Assembly (NCBI RefSeq): GCF_000165465.1
Contig: NC_017455.1
Span: forward strand, 2,170,001 to 2,234,000
Direction: 5' to 3'
DNA from: Halanaerobium praevalens DSM 2228
GTDB taxonomy: Bacteria > Bacillota > Halanaerobiia > Halanaerobiales > Halanaerobiaceae
Length of the DNA: 64,000 nucleotides
A program made the translations under genes and the position numbers. Of the stretch, positions 48,977 through 58,820 are shown piece after piece; position 1 is the stretch's first letter, and each line of letters starts with the position of its first letter. The notes beneath the pieces are model-generated. The model had not been told where the DNA came from. It saw only the letters and a list, made by a program, of their open reading frames with translations, and did no database searches.

Positions 48977-49367
48977 TAAAACCATCTCCTATCATAAATA
49001 TAATTTAGATCCATTATACACTATTAAATAGGAAAAGTATATATGATATAGTTCATTGAAAACTAATTGATTGCTGCAAAATCATCATTAACCCTGTGAT
49101 GACAAAGAGCAAGCAACTTATAGTCAATGCGACTTAACATAACCTATGTTGTATTGATGTATTTTTATTGAAACTTAATTTTTCCTTAAACTGTTTCCTT
49201 TTTTACTATCACTTTTACATTCATATTTTTAAAATTAAATTTGGTTTTACCAACTTACAGATATGTATCCCTAATATTTAATAGCTTCACATTTTATTTT
49301 TAAAATATGAATAAAATATCATACTGTACCTTTGGAAACAGCACAGTATGATTAAATAATAGTAAAA
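48977..49367. other. Gene-free stretch with a terminator-like hairpin
   Basis: About 390 AT-rich bases. ATCATACTGT and ACAGTATGAT at 49319-49352 form a 10-bp hairpin just beyond the end of the nurA-like pseudogene. Nothing else is recognised. Confidence 0.6.
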
Positions 49368-50736
49368 TCATTCTCCAATATTGTCCTTAGCAAACTTTTC
49401 TAGAATTTTAGAACTAGGATGCGATGATAAAGAAACTAACTGATTGACTAATGCAACGGACATAATTGAATTATCGAACATATCACATCTTAGGTTACCT
49501 ATACAATTCAAAATTAATAAAATCTTCCTTTTTAGGATCATGCACTGCTTCTTCTATTCTAGTTGGGATAGAAAAAACATAAACTCGTTCATTGTCTAGT
49601 CTAAATATTATTTTATTACCATAGTTGCTAGTAATTCAATAAGGTTTATTGGGACCAACTGAGCCATTTTTTATATATTGATATATATATATTGATCATT
49701 TAAGATTATTGCTTGTTTATTTTTCCTCAAAAATTTTGATTCATTTTTATTAGTCATAGAAAGAATCTCTTCTGCATGATAGTAAAAGCACCAGATTTTT
49801 CTATACCTATCAAATTAATTTCATATTTATCATCTAAATATATCATTAATTCTCTCATAGGCTTATACATATTTGCAGTTTGACCAAAAAATCCTAAAGG
49901 ACCATCTTTAATAAACAATGTTTTTTAAGAGCATCTAAATTTAATTTAACCATTATTCTGATAATATGAATTAATACTATTTGTTCCATTAGTGTAACTG
50001 TATATCCCAAAATTCCAGCAGCCCCAGTATCATTATCAATGGCCTGATGTAGCCTGAAAACATCAGTTAAACAAATCTCTTCTTTACATTCAGGGTTTGG
50101 ACAAGAAAAAGTATAATCATTCAATTTCTGTTTTTCTATTTCTATATTTTTTCATTACAATGAGGACATGTTGATAATATCTATGTATCTTTAGAATCCT
50201 TCTCTTTATATTCACGAAAAATAAACCAATATAATGTTTCAATAAATCTTTCTGATTCTTCTTCAGGATTATTATTAAAATAATCAAAAATAATTCTTAT
50301 AATAGAATTAATTATGCTATTTTCTGTCTTAAGAGCAGTATTCTTTAAAGGTATTACAATTTCAGACCTTTCAATTTCTTTTAACTTTGCCATATCAGAA
50401 GGATCTATAAATTGCTTTTCTTCTAAACTAATTAAGTCTTTCATATCAAAATTAAAGCTCCTATTTGAAAAAAGCAATCATTGCTGAAGGAAAATCATCT
50501 TTTACAGATACATCAGTATATCCGCCATCTACTGTAAAAACTGTTTTTATTTTATTGATATCTTTTTCCAAAACATCAATAACTAAATCATCAGCTAAAT
50601 TAAATTCTTGTCTCCCTTTAGGAAGATTTAGCTTTTTTATTAACTCTTTAACATTTTTGTTATTTATAATTTGAGAATGACTTGCTTTACTTGCATATTC
50701 AATGGGTCTCTTACCCCTACTACTATTATATCCCAC
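49368..50736 (-). pseudogene. Decayed NurA-like nuclease gene
   Basis: A chain of minus-strand fragments reads as one NurA-domain protein broken by at least four frameshifts or stops. In order: VFTVDGGYTDVSVKDDFP (N-terminal metal-site region), IDPSDMAKLKEI, CPNPECKEEICLTDVFRLH, a KDGPLGFFGQTANMYKPMRE segment typical of NurA, IEKSGAFTIMQ, then FSIPTRIEEAVHDPKKED. NurA works with the HerA translocase in end resection or in bacterial defence. It starts with GTG overlapping the stop of the preceding remnant. Confidence 0.7.
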
Positions 50737-50944
50737 TACTCATCATCCTCTTCTTTCTCGACTTTAAATCTATCAATTTGAACAAGGACAATAAACTGAC
50801 TTGAATAAGTTTTCATTTTTATAAATCCTTTATCTGTACGAGCATTAAATTTAGTTAATTCATCGATAAAATCTTCGAAATCATAATATTTCTTTATTTC
50901 ATTCAATTCTTCAGTATTATTAATGAGTATATTTGAAACTTAAA
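50736..50944 (-). pseudogene. C-terminal remnant of a gene upstream of nurA (herA-like by position)
   Basis: About 65 in-frame codons (LNEIKKYYDFEDFIDELTKF ... FKVEKEEDDE) ending in a TAG that overlaps the nurA GTG. An in-frame TAA lies upstream and no start is visible. The coupled position suggests the tail of the HerA-type ATPase that normally precedes nurA; the sequence alone does not prove it. Confidence 0.4.
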
Positions 50945-51026
50945 TGCAATTATAATATAATTTTTATAGAAGAGGATATAATTTCTAAAGGAGTGATTAA
51001 TTATTTTTGATTTTCTAAAAAATGCT

Positions 51027-51311
51027 GTGAATAATTCTGTTGGAAGTAATTATAGAAAAATATATTTTGATGCTCATCCACAAAGATATCATAACTGTAA
51101 AATATGTGGAACTAGATTAGATAAAGAAATTTCTGGAGAAGTAACTGTTGACCATATTGTCCCTCAAAACTTAAATGGTACAAACGCCCTTTCTAATCTA
51201 CAAGTTTTATGTCGTAGTTGTAATTCTAAAAAAAGCGATAAAATTAATGCATTAACTATGAAATATTCAGGAAATGCTCTAATAAGAGAAATTAAAAGAA
51301 AGTTTAGATAA
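51027..51311 (+). CDS. HNH endonuclease
   Basis: 94 residues from the GTG. CKICGTRLD and CRSCNSKK form the zinc cage, TVDHIVPQN the HNH His pair and LSNLQVLC the Asn. The GTG has no good ribosome site, whereas AAAGGAG at 50990-50996 points to an in-frame start eight codons upstream (ATT TTT GAT TTT CTA), possibly an unusual ATT start. It is a plus-strand gene in an otherwise minus-strand region and overlaps a 51-codon membrane peptide. Confidence 0.8.
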   Translation: MNNSVGSNYRKIYFDAHPQRYHNCKICGTRLDKEISGEVTVDHIVPQNLNGTNALSNLQVLCRSCNSKKSDKINALTMKYSGNALIREIKRKFR

Positions 51312-51466
51312 TGAATATTCTCCTAATTATAATCGCATCTATTGTATTTTATAAAATAGTAACCAAAAAATTTTCAGGTGCATTTGTAATAGTTTTAGGC
51401 CTTCTTTTATTAACCTCAATCCCATTTATTGGTGTTCCTCTAACAATAATTGGCTTGTTTATATAA
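51311..51466 (+). CDS. 51-residue hydrophobic membrane peptide
   Basis: ATG overlaps the last base of the HNH stop codon (TAATG). The product has two hydrophobic stretches, NILLIIIASIVFYKIV and AFVIVLGLLLLTSIPFIGV, separated by a basic KKFSG turn, so it should be a two-helix membrane peptide. Translation is probably coupled to the HNH gene. No family recognised; an immunity or lysis-like role is only a guess. Confidence 0.5.
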   Translation: MNILLIIIASIVFYKIVTKKFSGAFVIVLGLLLLTSIPFIGVPLTIIGLFI

Positions 51467-51548
51467 ACTTTAAAATTAAATTCTTATTTAAAATATTTAA
51501 ATAAAAAATCATATCCTCTTCTTAAGACTAAAATTAATATGATAATAT

Positions 51549-51903
51549 TATTATAACGAAAAGTTCTTCATCGAATTATCCATTACATCTTGATTGATCC
51601 CGATATGATCTAAAATGATACTGGGAACAGAATGATTGAACAGCTCCTGCAGCAGAGACACATCTTTATATTGCTAATAATGATGATAACCGAATGTTTT
51701 ACGGGTAGAGTGACAGCCTATATTATCTAAGCCTACAATTTCTTCTGCTTTATTTAACACCCTATATTCCTGGCTGCGAGATAATGGCTGATTGGTTCCA
51801 TTTCTACTCTGAAATAAATATTCATGATCGGACATGCTTTTAATATATCTATCCAAAGCTTCTCGTAAAACAGAATTGATAAAGAATTTCTTAGTTTTCC
51901 CTG
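51549..51903 (-). pseudogene. Truncated second copy of the tyrosine recombinase
   Basis: Closely similar to 48431-48780 (same GCHSTRKTFGYHHY, SRNGTNQPLSRSQ and RYIK segments) but with a stop after HHY and with the N-terminal part, including the first catalytic Arg, missing. The similarity ends at KKFFIN...GKTK, 18 bp before the first CRISPR repeat, so the gene was cut at or beside the array. Confidence 0.85.
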
Positions 51904-51920
51904 TGGATCGGGTATATCCT

Positions 51921-52245
51921 GTTTCAATCCTTGTTCTAATGGACTTAGTATTTAAACCTTGCGTAGCTTTCTGCGGTTTATCATTCTCGCTTTGTTTCAA
52001 TCCTTGTTCTAATGGACTTAGTATTTAAACACATTAAGATTTTTAGGCAAAATATTATGGTTAAGTTTCAATCCTTGTTCTAATGGACTTGGTATTTAAA
52101 CAAGTATAGTTGAGCAAACTTTTAACACTTATATTAGGTTTCAATCCTTGTTCTAATGGACTTAGTATTTAAATACAACGAACCCTTGCAGGAAGGAGTT
52201 ATTACTTAGTTTCAATCCTTGTTCTAATGGACTTAGTATTTAAAC
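51921..52245 (-). CRISPR. Orphan CRISPR array: five 37-bp repeats, four spacers
   Basis: Repeats at 51921, 51994, 52065, 52138 and 52209, each 37 bp, beginning GTTTCAATCCTTGTTC and ending GTATTTAAAC on the plus strand. Read on the minus strand they end ATTGAAAC, the usual crRNA 5' handle of type I-B/III repeats, so transcription is probably leftward. Repeat 3 has one A-to-G change and repeat 4 a changed last base. Spacers are 36, 34, 36 and 34 bp. No cas gene is in the window. Confidence 0.93.
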
Positions 52246-52933
52246 CCGTCAAGCTTCAAATTCTTTATTATAAAAGCATTCATAGCAATTTTCTTAGAAA
52301 AGAAGATTACTATTTTTAACTCAAAAAATTTATTAAAAAGCCAAATTTAAAGCAAATGCGCGACTTTGACCATCCTGACCAAACTATTATATCAATAATT
52401 TTCAAGGTTCATGATTTTTGAATAAAATAATTTTGCTTCAGAATTTAAAAATATAAGTTATTTTTTATATTTGATTATAGCATAAACACTCTTTTCTAAC
52501 AAATAATATTTAAAAAATATTTGCATCGCTTTTGGTAGATGATTTTTCTTCACAAAGAAATATTATGTTTTTTTATGTAGAACTTTTTTAAGCTTAAAAT
52601 ATTAGATTATTTATCATTTAATCTAATATACCATTTAGCATTTTCTCAGACTTTACCTAATTTTGTTCTCTTAAAAAAATAATATAATGCTTAAACAAAG
52701 TTGGAATTTTGATCTGTAATATTTCTTCTAAACATTATTATATGATTCTTTTAACTCTTTTCCTAGCCTCTTTAAATATAATTCCAGAACTTTCTCGTTA
52801 TATATTTAAAATTAATTTTGTTTTGTAATACTCTTAAATTCAACTTTTATTTTAAACTAACATTTTTCGGCCTTTATTTTATAAAATTATAAGATGCAGG
52901 AAAAAAACTAAGTCCTGCACCTTATTTACTTTG
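52246..52933 (-). other. AT-rich gene-free stretch, candidate CRISPR leader
   Basis: About 690 bp without a recognisable gene. The part next to the array (52246-52500) is the expected leader position if the array is read leftward. Near 52890-52922 TGCAGGA and TCCTGCA form a stem just downstream of the chemotaxis receptor gene, a weak terminator candidate. Confidence 0.5.
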
Positions 52934-54922
52934 CTAAAGCTTAAATTTACTTACAGCTTCTGTTAAATCATTTGCCATATTTGCTAAATCTTCAGCAGCA
53001 CTGACTATTTCCTCAGTTGAGGCAGCTTGTTCTTCACTAGCTGCAGCTACCTCTTGCGAATTACTAGCTGCTTCTTGACTAACTGCCGCTATTTCTTTAA
53101 CACTTGTGTCAATTTGATTACTACTTTTATTGACTACATCTGCTTTTTCACTAATTTTTTCAATAAAATCTCTTAAATTAGCAGCAGCTGTATCAATTTC
53201 TTTAAATGACTGACCAGTAATATCAATAGTGTTCACACTATCGTCTACAACTTCTTCGGTCTCTCCCATTTTTTCAACTGCATTTTTAACACTTTTTTGT
53301 ATCTTTTTAATCAAATTACTTATTTGATCAGTTGCACTAGCTGACTCATCTGCTAACTCTCTAATCTCATCTGCTACCACAGAAAAACCTCTACCCGCTT
53401 CACCCGCTCTAGCTGCTTCAATAGCAGCATTTAAAGCAAGCAAATTAGTTTGGTCTGCTATATTATTAATCAAGTTTACAATTTCACCAATTTTATTTGA
53501 TAAATCTCCTAATTCACTAATAGTATTTGCAACTTCAGTTGAATTGTTTTTAACACTTTTTATTTTTGCCACTGATTGACTTACAGCAGAATCACCTTCA
53601 TTAAGATGTTTCATTACATTATCTGCCTGCTGGTCCATTTTATCTGAACTCAACTTAACATCATTGATCTGTAAAATTAGTTCTTCTATATTACTAGTAG
53701 TTTCTTCAACCTGAGCTGACTGTTCTTCAGCTCCAGAAGCTACATCTTGGATTGCTTTTCCTACATGTTCAGCTGAGGCTGCCACTTCTTCTCCAGAAGC
53801 TGATAATTCTTGGCTAGAAGCAGATAAATTACCTGCTATATCGATTACCTGTCTAATTAGGCTTTGCAAATTAAGATTCATATCAGCAAAAGAATTTGCT
53901 AATTGACCAATTTCATCTTCTTTATTTAAAATTTTAGCTGAAACTTTTTGGCTTAAATCTCCAGCTGCAATTTTTTGAGCATAATCTGCAATCTCTATAA
54001 TCGGTTTTGTTAGCTTATGAGCTAAGTAATAAACAAAAATCAAGGCGATAATTAAGATTAGAGCTGAAATTAAAATTATTAAACTTTTCATTCTATTAAG
54101 TCCAGCTAAAACTTCTTCTGCTGCTGCTGAAACACTAACTATCCAATCTGTGCCTTCAACTGCTGTATAGCCTCCATAAAACTCCTCTTCAGCAAAATTA
54201 TACTTAGCAAAACCACTCTGATTATTTAAGCCTTTACTCATATATTTAGCTAAACTACCATATGTAATTTGGTCTGCCTCTAGAGGATTTAACTGTTCCA
54301 TTACATAATCTTTATTTTGATGAGCAACAATAGTTCCCTGATCATTGAACATAAAAGCAGTTCCATTTTCCTTTAACTTAACATCTGTAATAATATTAAT
54401 TACATCTTCTCCTAGCATTCTAGCAATTAAAACTCCCACAATCTTGCCATCTCTTTTAACAGGGACAGAAGCCATTGCCACCGGCTTATTAATCGCCCTA
54501 CTAATTAGCATATCTGACACATAAGAATTACCAGCAAAAGCTTCTTTTACATAATTGCGGTCACCAAGTTCTAAAGTGTTTCCATTGATATAATTAGTTA
54601 AACCACTTGGCTGAACTAAAGCAATTGTAGCAAAATCACTCCTTTTAGTTTCCTCTGCTAAATAGGCTTGGATTTGATTCCAATCCATTGTTTTTATTAC
54701 TTTTTGATTAGCAATTGTTTCTAATTCTCTCAATCTAGCATCTAATCTTGACCTAACTAAATTTCCAACATCAGCTGCCTTTTCAATCAGTCTTTCCTCA
54801 ATTTCCACCTCTATAATCTTAGCTGTATTAAAGTAGGTGGCTAAGCCAAGACTAAGACAAATAACAAGTACTAATAAACCAATAGTAATAATTTGTTTAC
54901 TTTTTAATGATTTTAAGTTCAA
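52934..54922 (-). CDS. Methyl-accepting chemotaxis protein with dCache sensor
   Basis: 662 residues. Transmembrane helix at about 12-34, periplasmic dCache-type sensor at about 35-280, second helix at about 281-303, HAMP domain to about 356, then the cytoplasmic signalling coiled coil. The hairpin tip [20 protein letters not shown], which contacts CheA and CheW, is intact. Gln/Glu pairs for methylation are visible near both ends of the coil. The start is a TTG with AGGGAAG upstream. No che genes are adjacent; the ligand is unknown. Confidence 0.95.
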   Translation of the reverse strand: MNLKSLKSKQIITIGLLVLVICLSLGLATYFNTAKIIEVEIEERLIEKAADVGNLVRSRLDARLRELETIANQKVIKTMDWNQIQAYLAEETKRSDFATIALVQPSGLTNYINGNTLELGDRNYVKEAFAGNSYVSDMLISRAINKPVAMASVPVKRDGKIVGVLIARMLGEDVINIITDVKLKENGTAFMFNDQGTIVAHQNKDYVMEQLNPLEADQITYGSLAKYMSKGLNNQSGFAKYNFAEEEFYGGYTAVEGTDWIVSVSAAAEEVLAGLNRMKSLIILISALILIIALIFVYYLAHKLTKPIIEIADYAQKIAAGDLSQKVSAKILNKEDEIGQLANSFADMNLNLQSLIRQVIDIAGNLSASSQELSASGEEVAASAEHVGKAIQDVASGAEEQSAQVEETTSNIEELILQINDVKLSSDKMDQQADNVMKHLNEGDSAVSQSVAKIKSVKNNSTEVANTISELGDLSNKIGEIVNLINNIADQTNLLALNAAIEAARAGEAGRGFSVVADEIRELADESASATDQISNLIKKIQKSVKNAVEKMGETEEVVDDSVNTIDITGQSFKEIDTAAANLRDFIEKISEKADVVNKSSNQIDTSVKEIAAVSQEAASNSQEVAAASEEQAASTEEIVSAAEDLANMANDLTEAVSKFKL

Positions 54923-55001
54923 ATTTATCTACTTCCCTTTTTTAAAAATTATTTTAAATTGTTTTAAAAACTTAACTCCTTCTATTTTACTTCAATTATA
55001 G

Positions 55002-56018
55002 TTAATCCTCTTTTTCAACATATTTCGCTATTTGAGCCAAGTAATTCTTTTTCTCCGCTTCACTTATCCAGGCTACCTCAAAGGAGTTTTTTGCTAATTG
55101 AATGATCTCAGCTTTTGTTAACTCTACAGCTTGAGCTAAAGTATAGATATCATCTGAGATATAGCTTTGAAAATAAGCTGGGTCATCTGAATTAATTGTC
55201 ACCTTGATACCTTGGTCTAAAAGACTTTTTATTTCTTTACTTTTCAAATCTCCGGTCACAAATCGATTGGAAACTGGACATTTAGTAAAGCCAATTTCAT
55301 TTTCGACAGCATAATCTACTAAGCTCTGATCTTCAATAATATTAGTTCCATGATCAATTCTTTGAGCCCCAATTTGATATAAAACAGCTTCTATATGTTT
55401 GATAGAATCTTTTTGGTCAATGTCACAATGCATAGTAATTTTATAGCCGTCATTTTTTGCCATTTTAAAAAGTTCAGCAAATTTTAAAGGTGGATTATCC
55501 CTTTCATCTGAATCTAAACCAATTCCTAAAATCCAATCTTGATATGCTTTAGCCATCTGATAATGTTCTAAAGCAGACTCAGCACTCATATCTCTTAAAA
55601 AACACATAATTAAATTAGCCTTAATCCCTAATTTTTTTGCAGCTTGTGTCGCCTTATAATAACCTTCAATTACTTCTTCAAAAGCAACACCTCTTGTTGT
55701 ATGAGCCTGGGGATCAAAAAACACTTCCGCATATTTAACATTATGTTTTTGAGCAGTTTTGAAATATTCCATGGCTAAATTATAGAAATCATCACGGTCT
55801 TGCAGTACTTCCATTCCTTGATAATATACATCTAAAAAAGAGCTTAAATCATCAAATTGATATGTTTCTTTAATTGCTTCTACTGTATCCATCCCTAAAT
55901 CTATATTGTTTTTCTTAGCTAATTTAAGTTTTAGTTCAGGCTCTAATGATCCTTCTAAATGAATGTGCAACTCCGCCTTGGGCATCCCATAAATAAATTC
56001 TTTAGTTACTTTTGACAT
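55002..56018 (-). CDS. Adenine/adenosine deaminase family protein
   Basis: Zinc hydrolase of the TIM-barrel deaminase family. HIHLEGSLE carries two zinc His residues, MHCDID another, RIDHGTNI the catalytic His, and NSDDPAYF the last zinc Asp. The SDDPAYF form is typical of the adenine deaminase branch (yeast Aah1, Pseudomonas PA0148), whereas E. coli adenosine deaminase differs here, so adenine may be the real substrate. Length 338. The start has GGAGG at the normal distance. Confidence 0.85.
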   Translation of the reverse strand: MSKVTKEFIYGMPKAELHIHLEGSLEPELKLKLAKKNNIDLGMDTVEAIKETYQFDDLSSFLDVYYQGMEVLQDRDDFYNLAMEYFKTAQKHNVKYAEVFFDPQAHTTRGVAFEEVIEGYYKATQAAKKLGIKANLIMCFLRDMSAESALEHYQMAKAYQDWILGIGLDSDERDNPPLKFAELFKMAKNDGYKITMHCDIDQKDSIKHIEAVLYQIGAQRIDHGTNIIEDQSLVDYAVENEIGFTKCPVSNRFVTGDLKSKEIKSLLDQGIKVTINSDDPAYFQSYISDDIYTLAQAVELTKAEIIQLAKNSFEVAWISEAEKKNYLAQIAKYVEKED

Positions 56019-56216
56019 CTTAAAACCTCCATTTTTTATTTAAACTTGACTTAATTGCTTATCTTATTTAAAATTCTATTTTTTTACAATAAATGCTATA
56101 CTTCCACCTTATTTTATTATATAATTTTATAAAAGACAAATCACTGAAAATTAATAAAATTATAGTCTGCTAGCAAAGCTCAATTAGGAGGCTTACCACC
56201 AAGGAGGATCAGGATA

Positions 56217-57320
56217 TTGAATAATGAAAAAAATGGATTTTATCCTCAAAAAGACAAAATTAGTTATATAGGAAATATTTTTGTTATTATGATAATTCCT
56301 ATTTCACTATTTTTTTTAGAACTTTGGGTTGAAAACGGTTCAGATGACTTTTATAATGAATATATTAGTAAATTTGTAATGTATAAAGTTCCAGTTTTAG
56401 GAGTCCCTGTACTTGGAATTATATTTTTGGGTAGCATATTTTATCTATATTCTAAATTAGTTATACAAAAAGTAAAAAATGATTTAAGATATCAGAAAAA
56501 AATTAATAACTATTATTTAGAACAATTAGAAGATAAATCCAAATTAATGTGGAGAAATCATAAGAAAATTATGGGGATTAAAGATCAAGAAGTTTTAAAT
56601 CAAGTTGTAAAAAACTATGTTTTACGTAATAAATATATTTATGGTATTCAATTATATACATATACAACAAAAGTTAAATATAAAAAAACTAAAATTAAAA
56701 TCAATTATAAAAGGGGTTATATAGATGAAGATATTAATATAAATGCAATGATGCAAAACTATTTTGAAATTAGCACTGATTTATACAATGATTTTAATAA
56801 TATAATATTAAAAAGCAAAGATAACAGTGATCTTGATAATAAAATCAAAAAAACTGAAAAATTTATAAAAAAATATACTGAATCATTAAAAACTAGTCCA
56901 GCAAAGAATTATACTTATGAAGACGCTAATAAATATGCTTTAAGTCTTTTAGCTATCCAAATATTATTTTCTGATTTCTCTAATAATTTAGAAGATAATC
57001 ATATAAGTCTTTTAGAAGACGATAAAGAAGAATATTTAAAAAGTAATTTTAGAACTGGTATTTTTAGAGGTATATTAATTGGTTCAGATTATCTATTTAA
57101 ACATGAAAGTAGCAGCAGTGATAAAGACAATCGTTTTTATGTTTCTATTCCATATGACTTTCAAAATGAAAAATGCATTTTTATTATAACATTCAATAAT
57201 GAGATCCTTAAAAAAGAAGAAGGAGAAGAACAAGTTATAAATTTATGTGATAATATAATTAAAAAACTTGATAAAGAATTAGAAAGCAAGTATAATAAAA
57301 GTATAGAAAATAATTTTTAG
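56217..57320 (+). CDS. Uncharacterised two-helix membrane protein
   Basis: 367 residues, not recognised. Two membrane helices lie near the N-terminus (about 18-36 and 57-77), so most of the protein is cytoplasmic. The soluble part is Lys/Asn/Ile-rich with a predicted helical middle and a C-terminal alpha/beta section (FRGILIGSDYLFKH, FYVSIPYDF, CIFIITF) that could be GAF-like. It starts with TTG after AAGGAGG. It is a plus-strand gene followed 13 bp later by a small basic ORF. Composition is more AT-rich than the core genes, suggesting transfer. Confidence 0.6.
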   Translation: MNNEKNGFYPQKDKISYIGNIFVIMIIPISLFFLELWVENGSDDFYNEYISKFVMYKVPVLGVPVLGIIFLGSIFYLYSKLVIQKVKNDLRYQKKINNYYLEQLEDKSKLMWRNHKKIMGIKDQEVLNQVVKNYVLRNKYIYGIQLYTYTTKVKYKKTKIKINYKRGYIDEDININAMMQNYFEISTDLYNDFNNIILKSKDNSDLDNKIKKTEKFIKKYTESLKTSPAKNYTYEDANKYALSLLAIQILFSDFSNNLEDNHISLLEDDKEEYLKSNFRTGIFRGILIGSDYLFKHESSSSDKDNRFYVSIPYDFQNEKCIFIITFNNEILKKEEGEEQVINLCDNIIKKLDKELESKYNKSIENNF

Positions 57321-57333
57321 GAGGTTATTTCTT

Positions 57334-57483
57334 ATGCCAAATAAAAATACTAAAGAATATATTATTAAAAAATTCAATGAAGCTGGCATTCCTTTAGAAG
57401 TTAAAAAAACAAATGCTTATACAGATAAGAATTTTTCTAGAATAATAAATAAAAAAGCTAAAAAAAATGTTGTTAATAGTTAA
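57334..57483 (+). CDS. 49-residue basic protein
   Basis: Short ORF with an excellent AGGAGG site nine bases upstream of ATG. The product (starting MPNKNTKEYIIKKFNEAG) is Lys/Asn-rich, with one likely amphipathic helix and no membrane segment. It follows the two-helix membrane protein by 13 bp and precedes a strong terminator, so both form a two-gene transcript. Function unknown. Confidence 0.6.
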   Translation: MPNKNTKEYIIKKFNEAGIPLEVKKTNAYTDKNFSRIINKKAKKNVVNS

Positions 57484-57496
57484 ATAGCAATTTAGA

Positions 57497-57525
57497 AAAG
57501 CCTTCTTTAAAGAAGGCTTTTTTAT
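57497..57525. terminator. Bidirectional terminator
   Basis: AAAGCCTTCTTT and AAAGAAGGCTTT are perfectly complementary (12 bp), with A and T runs outside. It separates the plus-strand pair from the convergent SdpI-like gene. Confidence 0.9.
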
Positions 57526-57860
57526 TTTTCTTTTCTATTTCCTTTTTCATCAAATATTTTCCTTAAATGATGTTCTACGCGATAAATAACTAAAACTACT
57601 ATTATCAAAAAAACTAGCCCATAAAAATGTTTTGAGAGTTCTGTAAAAATGTTAACTAAAATAGAACCAACTATTATAGCAATAATCCCCCCAGAAATTA
57701 ATTGCTTGGCCCCATATTTTTGTGCCTCATTCCAAGTTTTTTTATTTTTTTGAGCATAATTAGAACGCCAGCCATAGAAATTATTAATCTTTGTCGGAGG
57801 AAATAATTTTAAAATAATTCCTGCTATTAAAAGTATAATTCCACCTACTAATAATGGCAT
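57522..57860 (-). CDS. SdpI/YhfL-like membrane protein
   Basis: 112 residues with three membrane helices (about 3-20, 51-72 and 78-95). The loop LFPPTKINNFYGWRSNYAQKNKKTWNEAQKYG is the SdpI-family signature (usually LPPxKxNxxYGYRT...W). SdpI itself gives immunity to the SDP toxin, but most family members are uncharacterised. It is alone on the minus strand beyond the restriction operon. Confidence 0.8.
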   Translation of the reverse strand: MPLLVGGIILLIAGIILKLFPPTKINNFYGWRSNYAQKNKKTWNEAQKYGAKQLISGGIIAIIVGSILVNIFTELSKHFYGLVFLIIVVLVIYRVEHHLRKIFDEKGNRKEK

Positions 57861-57886
57861 AGTAATTAGCTCCTTATAATTTGATT

Positions 57887-58789
57887 TTATTCACTTTTTT
57901 TGCTATCAATTTTCTTAATTGATGAATTTATTAAGTCTATTTTAGAATAATCTGGAAATAAATTTTTGGCCTCCTCTGGTGCAGTTAAAGAATGATGAAT
58001 TTCAGTACCTTCAAACATTAGTTTTCCTAAGGTTTTGATAGAGTATTTAATTTTACCAAAATATTCGTTATCATAATCCATTTTTTCTTTTTCTAATAAG
58101 TTTTTTGCTTCTATTTCAACTAAGCTATTAATTTCTTTTTCTAACCCAGAACTTATTGATTTTAAAGCATCATTTTTAATATCTAAAGCTTGAACTTGCC
58201 TTTCCAAAATTTCGGCTTCAAGATGTTTTTTTCTTATTACAGCAGCTGCCCAACATAAACCTGCAACAAAATTTAAGGCAGCAGCACTACCCACAATTAC
58301 TTCTACCCATTGTGAACCAGTATCAAAGTTTTGAAGCTTTATTTTACCATTAATCTTTTCATTAACCAGTGATTGATTTAATATATTATCTATATTTTTA
58401 AAGAAATCTGATATCCTAGATAAATCTTTATAATCAGGCAATTTTATGCTGATAGAGTTTTTATTTTGTTTTGGTATTGCTTCATCAATTAAATCAAGAA
58501 CAGTTCGACATTTTTGATTAATCATCTTGATAATGTTACTAAATTCTTTTTTAGTTCTATGATTAATTCTCACTTTGTCTGAATTTGACTTATTATAATA
58601 TATATTCTCTAATTTTATAAGTTTTTTATATTCTTTTTGAATAAACTTAAATTCACTTAAATTTTCAATAGCATCAATTGCTTTTTGATAATCAGAAATT
58701 TCTGCTATAGTTTGATTAATTTTTTTGGATTGATAATTTATTTGATTTATATTTTCATCAATTATTTTTCTAATCTGTCTTAATCTCAT
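57887..58789 (-). CDS. Uncharacterised coiled-coil membrane protein after hsdR
   Basis: 300 residues, not recognised. The N-terminal 160 residues are helical and probably coiled coil (INQINYQSKKINQTIAEISD). One clear membrane helix spans about 163-187 (VEVIVGSAAALNFVAGLCWA), then a second coiled coil (AEILERQVQALDIKNDALKS) and a short tail. It begins 31 bp after the hsdR stop on the same strand, so it is probably the fourth gene of the restriction operon. Not a known restriction subunit. Confidence 0.6.
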   Translation of the reverse strand: MRLRQIRKIIDENINQINYQSKKINQTIAEISDYQKAIDAIENLSEFKFIQKEYKKLIKLENIYYNKSNSDKVRINHRTKKEFSNIIKMINQKCRTVLDLIDEAIPKQNKNSISIKLPDYKDLSRISDFFKNIDNILNQSLVNEKINGKIKLQNFDTGSQWVEVIVGSAAALNFVAGLCWAAAVIRKKHLEAEILERQVQALDIKNDALKSISSGLEKEINSLVEIEAKNLLEKEKMDYDNEYFGKIKYSIKTLGKLMFEGTEIHHSLTAPEEAKNLFPDYSKIDLINSSIKKIDSKKSE

Positions 58790-58820
58790 TTAATCACCTT
58801 TCTCGTATTTTAAATATTTT

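Noticed and set aside
51674-52000. A 108-codon minus-strand frame running from the CRISPR repeats into the recombinase
   Set aside because: Its first 35 codons are CRISPR repeat and spacer sequence and the rest is the truncated recombinase; there is no ribosome site, so it is a fusion artefact.
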